Below are positions 6,329-7,271 of a stretch of DNA of 7,271 bases, in pieces (position 1 is the first letter of the stretch; each line of letters begins with the position of its first letter). The stretch comes from Clostridia bacterium (GTDB taxonomy: Bacteria > Bacillota > Clostridia > Oscillospirales > CAG-272). The notes below the pieces were generated by a model. The model made no database searches. It was not told where the DNA came from and saw only the letters and a program-made list of their open reading frames with translations. The DNA lies in assembly GCA_017958705.1 (NCBI GenBank), contig JAGDCE010000177.1:1-7271 (forward strand), read 5' to 3'. A program made the position numbers and the translations under genes.

Positions 6329-6907
6329 ATGGCAAAGAAAATTCTCGTTGAAACTTCCGCAAGACACGTACATCTTACCAGGCAGGACGTCGAGACGCTT
6401 TTCGGCAAGGGCCACAAGCTCACCGAGAAGAAACCGCTTTCCCAGCCCGGGCAGTTCGCCTGTGAGGAGAGGATAAAGCTCGTCGGTCCGAAGAAGGAGA
6501 TCGCAAACGTGATAATCCTCGGTCCGGAGCGCAAGGACACTCAGGTCGAGATTTCCCTGACCGACGCGCGCACGCTCGGCGTCGAGGCAAAGGTCCGCGA
6601 GAGCGGAGATATAGAAGGCACCTCCGGCATCAAGCTCGTCGGTCCGTGCGGTGAGCTCGAGATCGAAAAAGGCGTTATCGCCGCGAAGCGTCACATCCAC
6701 ATGACGCCCGAGGACGCCGAGATATTCGGCGTACAGGACAAGCAGATCGTCAAGGTCAAGATCGAAAACGATCTGAGAACGACCATATTCGGCGACGTCG
6801 TCGTAAGAGTCAGCCCGAAGTTCGCGCTCGCGATGCATATAGACACCGACGAATCCAACGCCGCGTGCGCTTTCGGCACCTGCTACGGCAAACTTTTGAA
6901 AAGATAA
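6329..6907 (+). CDS. pduL: Phosphate acyltransferase (phosphotransacylase), PduL type
   Basis: This 192-residue PduL-family enzyme interconverts an acyl-CoA (acetyl- or propionyl-CoA) and the acyl-phosphate, the step before acetate or propionate kinase makes ATP. The two PduL half-repeats are visible: SARHVHLT (10-17) and KRHIHMTPEDA (120-130), whose His residues (13, 15, 122, 124) fit the zinc ligands, with His170 in MHIDTDESNA (169-178). KKPLSQPGQFA (34-44), LGPERKDTQVE (64-74) and VRESGDIEG (89-97) are further conserved blocks. I chose the ATG at 6329 over 6323 because AAGGAG (6316-6321) is then 7 bases away rather than 1. The protein starts directly at the catalytic domain, without the N-terminal extension that targets PduL to microcompartment shells, so a cytosolic, general fermentative role is likely. 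It shares a promoter with the following Fe-S scaffold-like gene 12 bases downstream. Confidence 0.94.
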   Translation: MAKKILVETSARHVHLTRQDVETLFGKGHKLTEKKPLSQPGQFACEERIKLVGPKKEIANVIILGPERKDTQVEISLTDARTLGVEAKVRESGDIEGTSGIKLVGPCGELEIEKGVIAAKRHIHMTPEDAEIFGVQDKQIVKVKIENDLRTTIFGDVVVRVSPKFALAMHIDTDESNAACAFGTCYGKLLKR

Positions 6908-6919
6908 GGAGAAACTGAA

Positions 6920-7271
6920 ATGAGCGAGATCATGTATTCTCAAGAGGTACAGGAAATGTGCCCCGTAAAAAAGGGTTGTGACCACGGCCCCGCTCCGATC
7001 CCGGAAGAGGGCAAGTGGATAAAGGCGAAAGAGATATCCGATATCTCGGCGTACACCCACGGTGTGGGCTGGTGCGCTCCGCAGCAGGGAGCCTGCAAGC
7101 TCTCGCTGAACGTCAAGAACGGCATAATCGAAGAAGCTCTCATCGAGACGATCGGCTGCTCCGGCATGACGCATTCCGCGGCGATGGCGGCGGAGATACT
7201 CCCCGGAAAGACGATACTCGAAGCGCTTAACACCGACCTCGTCTGCGATGCGATCAACACCGCGATGAGAG
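6920..7271 (+). CDS. Iron-sulfur cluster assembly scaffold-like (IscU/NifU-type) protein, partial
   Basis: The ATG at 6920 is preceded by AAGGAG (6906-6911), which overlaps the TAA of the phosphotransacylase gene. 117 codons are visible before the right edge. After a leader with CPVKKGCDHGPAPIPEEGKW (14-33), the sequence has THGVGWCAPQQGACKL (46-61) and ETIGCSGMTHSAAMAAEIL (76-94). The latter parallels the IscU segment in which a GC(G/S) cysteine precedes a small-residue helix. Cys52, Cys59, Cys80 and Cys109 are candidate cluster or metal ligands. Proteins of this type in Clostridia are commonly annotated as iron-sulfur assembly scaffolds and are, from memory, often followed by a gene for a GGGtGRT protein, which would lie outside this window. 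The N-terminal Cys pair (14 and 20) is an addition relative to classical IscU. The role is inferred from similarity, and the cotranscription with PduL is unexplained. Confidence 0.85.
   Translation, partial: MSEIMYSQEVQEMCPVKKGCDHGPAPIPEEGKWIKAKEISDISAYTHGVGWCAPQQGACKLSLNVKNGIIEEALIETIGCSGMTHSAAMAAEILPGKTILEALNTDLVCDAINTAMR

Noticed and set aside
6263..7174. Minus-strand open frame (303 codons) opposite pduL and the scaffold gene
   Set aside because: It runs antisense across two clear genes and their promoter, and its translation shows no family signature.

Overview
The window looks like a chromosomal segment of an anaerobic, fairly GC-rich Clostridia bacterium, most likely an uncultured gut or rumen Oscillospirales/Ruminococcaceae-type organism. 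The case rests on content: a secreted dockerin-bearing protein, a PduL-type phosphotransacylase, a TepA-like ClpP-family protease, an IscU/NifU-like scaffold of the kind found in strict anaerobes, strong AAGGAG/GGAGG ribosome binding sites, and near-consensus SigA promoters set in a GC-rich background. The taxonomic placement is inference. No rRNA, tRNA, CRISPR array, transposase or phage gene was seen, and no gene-free stretch exceeds 300 bases.

Layout. (1) Positions 1-1653, minus strand: a Gfo/Idh/MocA-family NAD(P)-dependent oxidoreductase (526-1653) is followed downstream by a xylose-isomerase-like TIM-barrel sugar isomerase/epimerase that runs off the left edge (1-428). They probably form a sugar or cyclitol conversion operon. 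Between them lies a short palindromic GC-rich repeat present in two copies. (2) Positions 1654-1844: a divergent promoter region with one near-consensus promoter pointing left and one perfect promoter pointing right. (3) Positions 1845-2300, plus: a small four-helix membrane protein of unknown function. (4) Positions 2390-5561, plus: a secreted 838-residue protein (DUF4091 glycoside-hydrolase-like region, type I dockerin, Pro/Glu/Asp linker, extra C-terminal domain), followed after one base by a 217-residue lipoprotein. Both use GTG starts, and the pair ends at a strong hairpin terminator. (5) Positions 5602-6213, minus: a TepA/ClpP-like serine protease converging on that terminator. (6) Positions 6329-7271, plus: a PduL phosphate acyltransferase and the first 117 codons of an Fe-S scaffold-like protein, expressed from one clear promoter.

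How the genes may work together: the left operon and the dockerin protein both suggest use of complex carbohydrate. PduL would link acyl-CoA to acyl-phosphate in fermentation, and there is no sign of a microcompartment locus. The most noteworthy structures are the unusual domain order of the dockerin protein with its tightly coupled lipoprotein, and a promoter whose -35 box is embedded in a terminator-like hairpin (2325-2362). No wholly new system can be demonstrated from the sequence alone.
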